Position numbers and translations under genes: made by a program. A stretch of 64,000 nucleotides of DNA, taken from assembly GCA_951394405.1 (NCBI GenBank), contig OX596340.1, positions 3,038,001-3,102,000 on the forward strand, written 5' to 3'. Source of the stretch: Coprinellus micaceus (taxonomy: Eukaryota; Basidiomycota; Agaricomycetes; Agaricales; Psathyrellaceae). Under the pieces are notes generated by a model. It was not told the DNA's origin, made no database searches, and saw only the letters and a list, made by a program, of their open reading frames with translations. Positions 22,582 to 33,223 of this stretch are shown in pieces (position 1 is the first letter of the stretch; every line of letters begins with the position of its first letter).

Positions 22582-23260
22582 TCAGAGATCCAAAACCCGC
22601 AGGTAATTCAGGGGTATAACTAGAAGGGAATAAGTGAGCGTCGGTCAAACGTGAGTACGCGTGAGTATGTGCTAGTCGGGAGGTGAGTTGTAAGGAGTGA
22701 GGTGAAGGTGGAGGATAGGCAGAATTAGGGGTGGCCGCGAGCCATGCCGCTCTTCTGGGCGTGTTCCGGAGGTTGGTTATGACATCACTTGGGAGATGGG
22801 GGATATCAGGCGTAATATAGTAGCGAGGGCGAGGAAAAGGGCGAGCCAGAGGTTTTCCTGTACGCGTTTGGATGTCGTCATGTTGTCGAGATAGATATCG
22901 TCGCCGTCGCCAACGGAGCCATGGAGGGAGTGCTCTTGGTGGGCGGTGAGGCCCATGGGGTCGAGGTCATCGTTGCGGACGTTGCGAAGCGTCGATTGAG
23001 AGAGAGTGAGGCGGATATTCAGGAAGGAATTTAGGGGTAGGGGTCGACCCAAAAGGCCGCCCTTATCTCCTGACTTGGTAGAGGACCGGTATCCACGCCA
23101 GCTCGGTGGAGAGCGGCGGTACGCCAGGTCGTGAGGGATATTTGGAGCGCTAACTAATACGATGTACGTATCCTTGCTCGAGTAGAAGCTCAACCAGCGT
23201 GGACCTCAATCTCAATACTTCTTCCGGCTCCGGGGTATCATCACTCGGAGGGATTCAGAA
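22582..23260 (-). pseudogene. Membrane/SH3 gene relic, SH3 core exon deleted
   Basis: Minus-strand remnant of the gene that faces each NACHT copy. The last exon (22,619-22,582) still reads IIPLNYLRVLDL-stop, the beta-strand end of an SH3 domain with P-S-N-Y changed to P-L-N-Y. The exon that should carry the SH3 core and the Arg/Glu-rich linker is absent: the DNA jumps within about 150 bases to the membrane block, 22,777-23,193, which reads DIYLDNMTTSKRVQENLWL then ALFLALATILRLI. Further upstream, near 23,200-23,260, EEVLRLRSTLVELLLEQGYV is readable, probably part of the N-terminal exon, with stops on both sides. A non-functional deletion derivative. Confidence 0.6.
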
Positions 23261-26029
23261 AGCGAGCATGGTACTGGATGGGCAAGGTGGGGCGCGACCA
23301 GGGAGGAGGTAGAAGTGGAAGCAGCACGACTGAGAGAGAGTGGCATGCAGAAGACAAGAATGGGTAGCGAGAGTGCTATGCTACGCCGTTTACAGGTAAG
23401 GAGCAGCTTGGTATTGGTCTGGAGGGATCGTCCGAGAGGGAGAGGCGATACGACGGATGGTCGGTTGAGAGCAAGTGAGTGCTCATGTGGTCGAGACGGA
23501 AAGCCAAAGATAGGGGTCAACCCAAATAAGCCCGGTATTCCAAGCTCCGATCTATGACACGAGCTTGATGACGGCGCTTCTTGCACTTCAATTCAAACCG
23601 CCATAGACGCCCAAGGACCTCGCCGACATCCAGCCCAGGCTCTGGCTCCTCGGCTCTCTAACCCTCTTCTCACCGTCCTGGCTTACGGTGTGCATCGGAG
23701 GGAGTTGTCCTCTGGGCACGGAAAAAGGTCAACACGAAAGAAACCCTGTCGAATCGGATTGCAGGCTCACTTTGTCTAATTAGATCTGCGTGTACCCCCA
23801 ACGTCCACCCTCACGCTCATTTCGACCCCGCGCCCCGCTCCGCCTTATACGCCACTTTAGTCGAGGAAACACGCGTCAGCACTCGCCCTGGGTCGACGCG
23901 CCTTGCTCAAACTCACCGGACCCCACCTCCAGCCCGTGTAGAGTCGAGCGTTCCGCTCCTACCCCCGCGCAAAAGCAAAGTCAACGGCACCCCCTCCGAC
24001 TTCATACAGCAAGCTACCTCGACCTGGCTAAGGCCTCCGCATGGTGTGGACGTTCTCGACGTCCGTAGGGTTACAAATCCGAAGCCCGGGGAAGCCCAAT
24101 TCGAGTCGACGATCAAACCCCCATACCTTACCCACGTACGAGTGCTCAACAGCACCTGGATCTACCCGCTCCCCCTTGTGGAACCGCCTCCCCTCCCTCG
24201 GTTAAATGCTGGGCTCACCGGCTTAGGGCCTCCCTACCACCACCACCCGTCCATCGATTATTAAACCCCTCCTCTCCCCGAAAACGCATCGACCTGCGTT
24301 CGTCTTCCATACCCCTCCCTCCCTCACTCACGCCCTCTCGCTCAACAGCAAGCTCGACCCTCGGGCTAGGGGGATGGCCTCATCCAGTCTGTGGCGACGT
24401 CGTTCGAGACTCGACTCGACGACGATGGCGGTGGGCGTGTGGATCAGTCTCAACGTCTGCGACGTTGGGAACGATGGCGGGCGGGTTCCCCCCGCAGAAA
24501 GCCCCGTGGACGTTCTGGCGAAGGCGCCTCTTGGAATTTGAACGTCGATGACGACGACTACTATAATCTAAAGCCTCCCCCTTCTCGTCGTCCGCTTCCC
24601 CCTGACTCTGAGGGGATCCCGGCCTCCCAATACTTCGTTTTGGGAGGTTGTTGAGGCGGTGGCTACTGGCTAGTGGCTTCGGGGGTCTTAGAGACGGATG
24701 AGGGCAAGTTAGACTCTCGCCAAGTAATTAATGTGCAGGTATAGGTGAATACGATCGCTCGTCCCGAAACGAAACGAGAGCACTTACCATGTCCATTCTA
24801 GCCTAGCAAGCGACATTCGAACACTTTGTCTCGCGTCCTCTAGCCGACGTGGGGCGCGGGTGAGGGCGTTTAGGATCACGGCTCCGTCGTATCTATCGAC
24901 CTGGACTGGAACGTTCACAGATCCTCTCGGTTCCGTTCGGCGGGGCGAGCGGATGGACCTTGTGCCTAGCACAGCGAGCGACAACGGAAGGTGCGATTAC
25001 GCGCTTGATACCCGGTGTGGGTTTTCATGGGGGGCGGCGACTGCCTTTAGAGGGTGGTGGTTGGGTAGTTGTTGAGGGTGGCTATGCGCTTACCTCCAGA
25101 GCTTAGTTGAGGAGAGGAAGATATCCTATTTATGATCACGAGAACATACGCACCTTGTTCTCGCGGGCGGAATGTGTGAGCGTCTGGCTCCATGGTCCCA
25201 CTCAGTGCACGTATGATTAGTATACCTCGGGAGGACGATGGCAGGGGCTCGGGACGTACACTAATGATGCCTGACGAGCCGACGCCTACGAATATTTGTG
25301 AGCCCGTGGAGCGCCGACGGTGTGGATGGAGCATGTTGAAATGCATTGTGTCTTTCACGTGCCGGGGCGTGTTATACTTCCTCGAGTCGATGAGAAGGTC
25401 GCAGAGAGTTGGGTTTGAGAAGGACCTACAGTGGGTTGGGCTTGAAGGACTACAGCGGGTATCGTGAAGTATTCAGTATCGTTCGGACATGATTATGGTG
25501 TCGGCCACTACGAGCGCTTATTTTACGTTGTCTGGCTTTCATGGCGGGTACGCAGCTGCCGAGAGATCGCGATGCTTAGCGTGGTATCTGATATTATTCA
25601 GGCCATTGTGTTACCTAAAAATCTGACAAGGCGATATAGGGACCCACGAGCGCACTTTGACAGCAGGGAGAGCAAACTCTCGACCTAATCGCCGAGTTGA
25701 TTCAACTTTCTGTGCGTTCAGCCAGTTCATGTGGGTCCGGGAGCCCTGAAGCATACGTTACTGTTGGGTTAATATAATTTAATACAGCAAGCAAGAAGGT
25801 AATCAGTTCGGGCTGCGCTGTGCTTATGGGCAACCAGGTCTACCGGTGAGGTTTAGACGTTTCGCGGACGGTACAGTGGGACAATGTCGTAGTATCGAGT
25901 CGCATGCGTCAAACGGTGCATTTTCAACGCTGCCTGACGGCCCTGACCACTCTCCCTAGCAGACTAAATCTACATTGTCACTTCTCTTGACCCAAGGGTG
26001 GTCCCATGCCGCAGTCACAAGGCCAGCGA
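23261..26029. other. Spacer 5/6, decayed co-duplicated genes
   Basis: Repeated blocks without intact frames. About 23,360-23,640 aligns with 30,680-31,010 and 38,170-38,480. About 24,370-24,540 aligns with 57,690-57,900 and 39,640-39,790 (minus-strand AIVVES-like text). About 24,745-25,090 aligns with the VDRYDG relic (minus-strand VNVPVQVDRYDGAVILNAL). About 25,480-25,985 aligns closely with 59,030-59,570. The last is upstream DNA shared by type B copies 6 and 10. Confidence 0.5.
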
Positions 26030-26250
26030 TACCACGTTTCCACAGAAAACATTGTGGAAACGTGCTGGAAAGGTGGGGCATGGTTCCTTTGTGAACCCTG
26101 GGGAAACACGACAAAGACATGGAGTGCGGAATCCCTTTGTTCTGCCACCAAAGCATAGCCTGCATGCTTTGACCATGTTTCCGGCGGAGACACACAGGAA
26201 ACATGTGAGGCATTTCCAGCATTTTTCCAGCATGTTTCCTCTGGAAACAC
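26030..26250. repeat. Palindrome-rich insertion upstream of NACHT copy 6
   Basis: Three perfect hairpins are visible: CGTTTCCACA (26,035-26,044) with its complement at 26,053-26,062; CATGTTTCC (26,174-26,182) with GGAAACATG (26,197-26,205); GTTTCC-TCT-GGAAAC (26,234-26,248). GGAAAC/GTTTCC recurs throughout. The matching upstream region of copy 10 (about 59,575) lacks this block, so it is an insertion or local expansion. Long open frames on both strands here follow from the repeat composition and are not genes. Confidence 0.65.
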
Positions 26251-26533
26251 GTTAACACTACGGGCAAGAGGAGGAATCTCCAACGAGTATCAAGTTAATC
26301 CTGAGAGGACCGGGTTTTTTTATCCCAACCATAATCCAGTCTTAATCCTGACCCGTGCATAAGACAATTATGCCCGGTCGGCATCAGAAGCTAGGAGCCT
26401 TCTGATTGGCTAATTAAGAGAGGGATAAGTGATTTATCGTGAAGGTCAACAAGATACGCATTCACTTTGCATAAATTACTATTCCCTGAGAGTATGCCCG
26501 GTACACATTCCCCCCTTTGCCCGTAGTGTAACC
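26251..26533. mobile_element. Putative MITE, ~283 bases
   Basis: Imperfect terminal inverted repeats: GTTAACACTACGGGCAAGAGG at the left (26,251-26,271) and CCCTTTGCCCGTAGTGTAAC at the right (to 26,533). They match apart from one extra A on the left and a few end changes. The interior is AT-richer than the surroundings and codes for nothing. Together with the adjacent palindromic block it separates sequences that are contiguous upstream of copy 10 (around 59,575-59,605). Target-site duplication is not clear, so the superfamily is left open. Confidence 0.55.
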
Positions 26534-26547
26534 GTGGTCCTGTGAGT

Positions 26548-26610
26548 GGTCGTTTGGCCACAACGCCCACAAGGACAAACAAGCGGCACTGCAATAGGCG
26601 CCCATTTTAC
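26548..26610 (+). promoter_or_regulatory. Conserved promoter block of NACHT copy 6
   Basis: GGTCGTTTGGCCACAACGCC, ACAAGGACAAACAAGCGGCA and CTGCAATAGGCGCCC in order; ends 115 bases before the ATG. The two insertions at 26,030-26,533 stop only about 15 bases upstream of it, so upstream control DNA has been displaced. Confidence 0.5.
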
Positions 26611-26724
26611 AGCAGTCTTCTTCGCCATCTTGGACCACTACCACCACCGCTCCATTCCCCCTGCTTGATTTCATCTGTGCCCCAGCATCCAAATCTCGAT
26701 ACCACCTCGCCCAAACCTTGCCCC

Positions 26725-28860
26725 ATGTCGACGACGCCCGTGTTCACAAATGGTGGCGAATCATCCAGCTTTGCAGCCCAAGAAGTGAGCATAGCAAACG
26801 TAGCGAGGGACTACCACGACCACAGAACCTACTACAACCACGGCACTGCGGTCACCATAAGGTCCGCCTCTCGCGTTGAACCCCTTGACCGTACGTCTGT
26901 GGTGCCTCGCAGTCCTGTATAGCGAATCTAACGAAACCGAAAGGACTGTTGGACCGTGTATGTCACGGCGCCCTCCACGACTCTGCAGAACGAGGCCCCG
27001 ACGCTCCCAAGTGTCATCCAGAGACGAGGATCGCTGTCCAGAGAGATATTATGAGCTGGATCGGACACGGCGAGCAGGACGACACTCCGAAGAGAATCCT
27101 ATGGCTCTCGGGCCCCGCCGGGTCAGGGAAGACCGCGATCGCTGGAACAATTGCGGACGAATGCTATAAGAAGGGCATGCTCGCAGCAAGCTTCTTCTTC
27201 TCAGCATTCGCAGAGTCCATTGATCGGCGCCTGAGCAAGAAAGTCGTATCAACGTTACTATACAGTCTTCTGCAACAAAAATTCATCGCCGGGTTGAAGG
27301 AGGAGGTCCTCACCGCCATCGAAGACGACCCGATCATATTCGAAAGGCATTTGGATCAACAACTAGAGACGCTCATTCTGAGGCCCCTTCGCAAGGTTGG
27401 AGGACTTTCGGATCGTCAGTACTGGCCTAAAGTCATCCTTTTCGATGGGTTGGACGAATGCCAGGGCAGGAGCGAGTCGGATGTAGGGGATCCAGTTTCG
27501 ACCGCCAAGGCTCAGAAGGAGATCCTCTCCGCCCTATCGCGGGCATGTACAGACCCTGCCTTCCCCTTCTGCATCATCATCGCCTCCCGACCCGAACCCA
27601 CCATTCGCCACTTCTTCTCTACTGCCCCCACTCCCATCCTCAACATCTTCCTCGACGATAAGTATGACCCGGATTCCGACATCCGACTCTACCTCGATGC
27701 GATGTTCAGTGACCTCCGCCGCCGCTTCAACCTGCCATCATCATGGGCATCCAAGGACGTCATCGACACCCTGGTCAAGGAGGCGTCAGGCCAGTTCATT
27801 TATCCAGCGACAGTACTTCGATTTGTCAACAGCCCGGCCCTTGGGTCACCCCAACAGCAACTCATCCGGGTCCTAGAGTGGCGCCATCTCGACGACTCAG
27901 AGCCCTTCGCACCGCTCGACGCGTTGTACAGCCGGATCTTGCGTACTAGCCCAGAACCACTATTGGCGGTAAAATGGCTCCGCTCCGCCAACGAGCACCA
28001 AAGCCTCTCCGACGATGCCTCTTACACCAAAGGCATACTCCAATCTTACTCCGGGGAGGCAGAACATCTGCTGGGTAGCTTGACATCATTGGTCAGGCTG
28101 GTAGATGAAGATGGGGACCCCAACTTCTATTTCTACCACAAGTCACTGCTTGACTTCCTCCAGGACCCACAGCGGAGCTCTGACCTTCATGTAAACCAGG
28201 AGACTGTCACCCGATTTGTGCTGGACCGGTACTATCAGATCCTACAAGGTGTGTATTGTTCCCCCTTTTCAAACTTGCTCCACACGCTGATACCAATGCA
28301 AACGCAGATAGAGGACCTCAATCAAATGCCGACCCTTCGACAAACCCCCCATCTTGGGATTTCCTCTGGGGGTTCTGCTGGTGCTTAAGGGCCTCCATTG
28401 ATCCACGCCGCAGGTACACTGCGGGGGATGTCGAGTGGTGGATTGCCAATCTTCGTGAAGTTGATCAGGGAGAATCCATTCCCCACATGTTTGCCTCAAT
28501 CCATGAGCAAGTAAGTGGCTACGGTTCTTTCCTTGACACAGAACACAATCACTGATTGATACCACCTTCCAGTGCAAATGGTATCGCTGCCTTCCTGCTT
28601 GTGGTGTCTGGAGGAAAGGAATACTGCAACACTGCAGGGAGGACAGCTGGCGTGTACCCACGACAAAGGAGATGTTGCGGGACAGGTTCGAGAAATTCCA
28701 GTTCGATCGCTGGTCACCACAGAATTTTCCTCTACAGGCCCAAGTCCTTGAACCCGGTGTCACATTCAACGACTCATGCACTACTATTATTGATTCTCCT
28801 TCACCATCCGCCGTGACCGTCGATCCGATGGTTGCCGAAGCTCAGCCCCACCAGGGTTAG
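26725..28860 (+). CDS. NACHT-domain STAND NTPase, copy 6 (type B first exon)
   Basis: Exons 26725-26890, 26944-28248, 28308-28510, 28573-28860; 653 residues, the longest copy. Type B leader MSTTPVFTNGGESSSFAAQE with NVARDYHDHRTYYNH; the lead-in is changed (LLDRVCHGALHDSAERG where others have LLGHVSHGALHD). Walker A GPAGSGKT, Walker B VILFDGLDECQG, IASRPEP, FYHKSLLDFL, RRYTAGDVEWWIANL and CKWYRCLPACGVWRKGILQH are present. In the tail motif the His of C-R-E-H is Ser (CREDSW). The post-Walker-A segment is RRLSKK class. The exon 4 tail is extended by about 25 residues relative to copies 7 and 9. Frames and splice phases agree with the other copies throughout, and no lesion was found. The promoter region carries two insertions. 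Confidence 0.9.
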
Positions 28861-29231
28861 AACAAACTTGAGTGACAGAACAGACCGTTCATAACATCGA
28901 CGCAGCGAGTAGTGGAAATTTGTCATTACATACACGCATTGTTAGTAGATGGCAAAACATAGAGCTTTGTGTACAGTACAGGGAATATCATAAAGGTATG
29001 GATCTGAATTTCTGATATTGTACACGGAGAAAGCGAACGGGAACCCAGTGAGCAGGTAGCGATCGACTTTGGGGAAGCAAAGCGTAGTACATAGCATGAT
29101 AACAGAGGGTAAGATGGAGTCAATATGAGGATCAATCGAAGGGTGAGGGGTACGGAAGTAGAGCGGGGATCCAAGTCGTGAAAGGACACGTTTAAGCTAG
29201 CTGTCAGTCGAGACAATCTCGTATCCATTTT

Positions 29232-29250
29232 GTCAGTCAGTCAGTCAGTC
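29232..29250. repeat. Short GTCA microsatellite
   Basis: Four-plus tandem units of GTCA beginning at 29,232. The same place in the other spacers has one or two units followed by GTTC units (near 35,785-35,815 and 54,725-54,745), so it is an expanded part of the shared flank. Confidence 0.6.
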
Positions 29251-29305
29251 TTTCGTTGTCGTCGCAGCCGTTCTTTGTTCATTTTGTTATTCATAGCGGG
29301 ATCAC

Positions 29306-30000
29306 TCAGAGATCCAAAACCCGCAGGTAATTCGAGGGTATAACTACAAGGGAATAAGTCAGCGTCGGTCAAACGTGAGTAAATGCTATTAGCGAGAGAG
29401 GATAAAGGCTGGGTCGGAACCCCGAGTCGCCCAGAGAAATCAAGTACACTGGAAGAGAGCAGCGGAGTGCACCAATCGGGCATACCTGAAGAACCACCGG
29501 CGGGAATGTGGGGAGTATGATAGGGGCTCGGAGATGGAGCTGGAGCTGGAGGAAGAGACTGAGGGCAAGCCAGGATGTGCCTACAAGAGCGTTTTATAGG
29601 TTAGGCCTGATAGACGCCTTTTAGACAGTTGCAACGGGGTTGAACCGACACGGAAGGTAGAGCGGGGGAGGCGGCGAGCCAGAAGTTGTCTTGTACCCTT
29701 TGTGATGTCGTTGCTGTGTCGCCGGCCTACACGTTGACGACGAAGTCGAGGTCGAACTCGTCGGCACGCGGACGATGGATGGAGATTGCAGGGAGTCCAA
29801 TCCGAGGCGCAATGCCTCCTCGGGTTGAGGATGAGAAATGGTGCCTGCTCACTTGTGCCGTGGTCAAGTTCGTAAGTCGACGTAAAGTTGTCGACACACT
29901 GTGTAAACCTGTGGTGGGGATGCTCGAGATGCGCAGTGAGGCACATAGAGTCGGGGGTCATCGTTGTGGATGTTGCAGCCCGGGCTATCGCCTGAACGAC
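29306..30000 (-). pseudogene. Membrane/SH3 gene relic, SH3 core exon deleted
   Basis: Second deletion derivative of the co-duplicated minus-strand gene. The last exon (29,343-29,306) reads IIPSNYLRVLDL-stop behind a TAG acceptor, so the PSNY signature is intact, yet no SH3 core exon (HAASEDPSELSF) lies upstream. The membrane block begins within about 250 bases, at about 29,590-29,960, where scattered pieces (TAHLEHPHH and a worn TTS-RVQ-N-WLA) survive across frameshifts. Homology to the 6330-6560 region continues upstream. No product expected. Confidence 0.5.
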
Positions 30001-33000
30001 CCGTGGCGATAGGGCACGTTACCCTTGCCCTACTTACAGTAGTCTCCCATCGTCCTCTCTCCCTTAAAACCACTCCGGTAGAGCGAAGAGCCTCGAAAAT
30101 AGGTATCCCAGTCGTTGCAGGACATCGCTTTGAGAGAGACCCTTCAATTAACTCGGGCGCGGAACGATAGAAGGTGGAACATTCATCACGGTGTGAACGT
30201 AAGGCGTTGGCGAGCCAGGGTCTGCGTTGGCTCGCGCCTCACTGATGGGGTTGTATCTTAGTTGTCGAGGAAACATCCGACGTGAGGCGGGTACAGCCTT
30301 GAAAAAAGAGGACCGTAGGCGACGGCGCTTTCAGGAACGATGGTGGGGTATTCATCGATGGGGAGCAACCGTTGGGGTTCGTCGAGAGAGGCGGGGGCAC
30401 ATTAATTGATCTCAGAATGAAGGCAAGGGAATACTGAGCGTTGAGGCAGTAAGACGGTAGTTGCCGACTAGGTAGTCGACCATAATCTACGCCAGATGGG
30501 TGGAGAGCGGTGGTACCCGAGGTCTGAGTGAGGTTTTGTATGCTGCGTGTGACCTTGCTCTCCGACGGACCTTGCTCTCAACTTTCAAGGTCCCCGACTC
30601 CTGCTGCAGAGGTGTAATGCAAGCAGGGAAAAGGTGGAAGTGAGAGTGAGAGTGGTACGACAGCGAGAGAGCATGCAGAAGAGTTGGGAGCCAAAAGGAA
30701 GGAGGGCAGTAGCGGGAGTGCGATGGTACGCCGTTTGCAGGTGAGGAGCAGCACTTGGTCTGGAGGAGGGAAGGCCAATCAAGATCATCCGAGAGGAAGA
30801 GGCGAGGTGACGGAGGGTCGATTGAGAGCGAGTGAGGCGGATGTACTGGTATGGTCAGGAGGGAACAGTAGAGGTAGGGGTCAGGCCAAATAAGCCGCGT
30901 ATTTCGAACTCCGATCAATGAGGCCCGTTCGATGACGGCGCTTCTTGCTCTTCGATTCGAACAGCCATAGACGCCCAACAATCTCATCCAACACAGCTTC
31001 TGACTCTTCGGCTTCCTCTCCCTCTCCTCATTCTAGCTCGTCTTCTTCATCTACCAAGCCGTGACGTCTCTCGGAAGTTGGGAGTTGGGGATAAAATGCG
31101 CGGGGTCTTAGAAACGAAGGGCTCGTGATGAATGGATGGTGGAACTCTCTTCCATGGTGTAAGGCGGGCCAACTCCCGGGCTATACACGATTGAGCATCC
31201 CCCAGCGCATGCGATGGTGGAGGTATGTGGGTAGCGATCGCGTATGTGTCTGGGCTAGAGACGATGGGACAGGGCGGATGTCAATGGTAAGTCCATGTTT
31301 CGTCTCGCCCTACCTATTTTGCTTGTCGTGCTCACCTCCGTGCTTGTAGGGTACGTGTACATGCTCGTCATTGCGCGAAACGTCGATGACGACGTGTACG
31401 AGGGAAAGCCCACCTCCCCATCCGTATTCGGCCTCTTCTCTGAGTGGACAGGCTTCCGACACCCCTTTTGTGGTGACGTTGGGGAAGTGGCCTGCGTCTT
31501 AGAGGCTTGTGAGGTGGTGAGCGCAACTATCACGAAGTAATTCCTGTGTGCGAATAGGTAACTACGACCGCTCGTTCCGCAACGAAACGAGGTCACTTAC
31601 CATATCCATTCTAGCCTAGAAAGCGACATTTGAACCCTTTGTCTCCCATCCTCTATCCGACCCGAGGGAGAGATACGGTCGTCATTATAATAACGATGCC
31701 TCTGTCGTACCTATCGACATGGAACGGAAGGTTAGCAGACCCTCTCGACACTCTGCAGCGTGGCGAGCGGATGGACGTCCCTTGTGCCCAGCACGGCTGA
31801 CGACGGCAAAACGCGCAGTAACGCACTCGAAACTCGGGGCGGGTTCTCGTGTAGGGTGGTGACGGCTTCTAGAGGGTGGTTGCTGGGTAGTTGTTGAGGG
31901 TGAGGGTGAGGGTGAATATGCCTTCATCTTTGGAGCGTTGTTCACGAGAGGAGAGTGGCGTATTCAGAGCGTACCTTGAGCTCGGATCCCAGTCAGTGCG
32001 TGTACCCCGGCGAGGACAGTGATAGAAGTCCGCTGGCGGACGTTAACGAGACGATACGGAGGTGAGAGGGAGAAGTGTGAGAGCCGCCATCCGAGAACGA
32101 ACGTATCATGGCATTGCTCAGTGGGATAGGGCAACACATTCACTGGCGGCACGGTTGAAACGGCGGGGGTGAGTGGGGCGAGAAGAGAGGGAAAGAGGAA
32201 CGGACACGTGAGGGATATGAGCGAGTATGGGTGAATCTATACCTCTCCGTGGCTCTATCTACACATTTGCCTCGCGGTCTCGCGCTTATCGTGGGGTTTC
32301 TGAAGGTGAATTCCCCCTCGCTCGCTCCGTGGGTGGGGCCCAGGCCAGCGAACGCTGTGAAGTTCCGAGCAGTGCAGAGGAGACTTTGACCAGGGGAAGC
32401 GCTCGGCAGCGTAGGAGGAGAGGTCGGAAATTGGGGCTTGGGAACGATTTGGAGCGGGTTGGAGCGCTAGGGGTAGCAGACGTAACGAGGTTAGCTCCAC
32501 TGTTCAGCCATGATATACACTGGCGAGAGCGAATTTAACGCATGGATATGATGCGATGGGCGCTTATTTTCCGTTATCGGAAGTGGGTGAATATCATCGA
32601 GAGATCGTGGGATCTGAGTGAGATAGAACACCTTCCACGGCTCCACTTTACCCGCCATTACTGTCAGCGCCCCCGAAAAAATGGCGATGTAAATAGGAAC
32701 GTGCAGCATGGGCAGACCTCCGAACATAGAACAGGGGCCTCTTGTTCAACGTCCAACTCGTTTGGATTCACACGTTCTGGGGCATCTTAAAGCATGCGCT
32801 TCTGAGGTCTCACGGCATACCAGCGTAAAATTGCAAAGTTTGAACAAGGAAACGGGTTTGTGAATTTGGGCACACCAGATCCGTCGGCGGGTTGGGTCTT
32901 CAATGTGATTTGGGGCGTTTGAGTAATTGCGAGGACCGAGATGGTATCAAATCTCGTGAAATTGGGAGTAGCTATAGATCACTGGCTTTCTCAACCATTC

Positions 33001-33055
33001 TCGCGGCCAGATGGAGTGTATTCCACCTCTACTTCCCTTGAGCCCTGGGCCTAGT
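30001..33055. other. Spacer 6/7, decayed co-duplicated genes
   Basis: Contains the shared blocks in the usual order: about 30,680-31,010 (aligns with 23,360-23,640), 31,280-31,360 and 31,558-31,920 (VDRYDG gene relic; shared landmark AACGAAACGAGGTCACTTACC). Next come 31,960-32,150, which aligns with 40,700-40,870, and about 32,540-32,600, which matches the GGGCGCTTATTTT(C/A)CGTT motif also near 25,520, 41,510 and 59,120. No intact gene found. Confidence 0.45.
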
Positions 33056-33113
33056 GGTCGTTGGCCACAACGTACACACGTACAAACACAAGGTGCACTG
33101 CAATAAGCGCCCA
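33056..33113 (+). promoter_or_regulatory. Conserved promoter block of NACHT copy 7
   Basis: GGTCGTTGGCCACAACGTAC, ACACGTACAAACACAAGGTG and CACTGCAATAAGCGCCC in order; ends 111 bases before the ATG. Confidence 0.5.
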
Positions 33114-33223
33114 AGAAGCCCACGCCCTTCTACTGCTTGAACAATCGCCACCACCACAACCCCGTTCTTTCTGCCCCCTCTCACTCGTGGCGCAGCGGCT
33201 GCATCCCGATACGACCCCATCCC

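Noticed and set aside
25956..26283. Open frames on both strands in several phases
   Set aside because: Caused by the repeated GTTTCC/GGAAAC palindromes, which lack stop codons; not a gene.
29232..29250. CRISPR or telomere-like repeat
   Set aside because: Only a short GTCA microsatellite; no spacers and no TTAGGG-type units.
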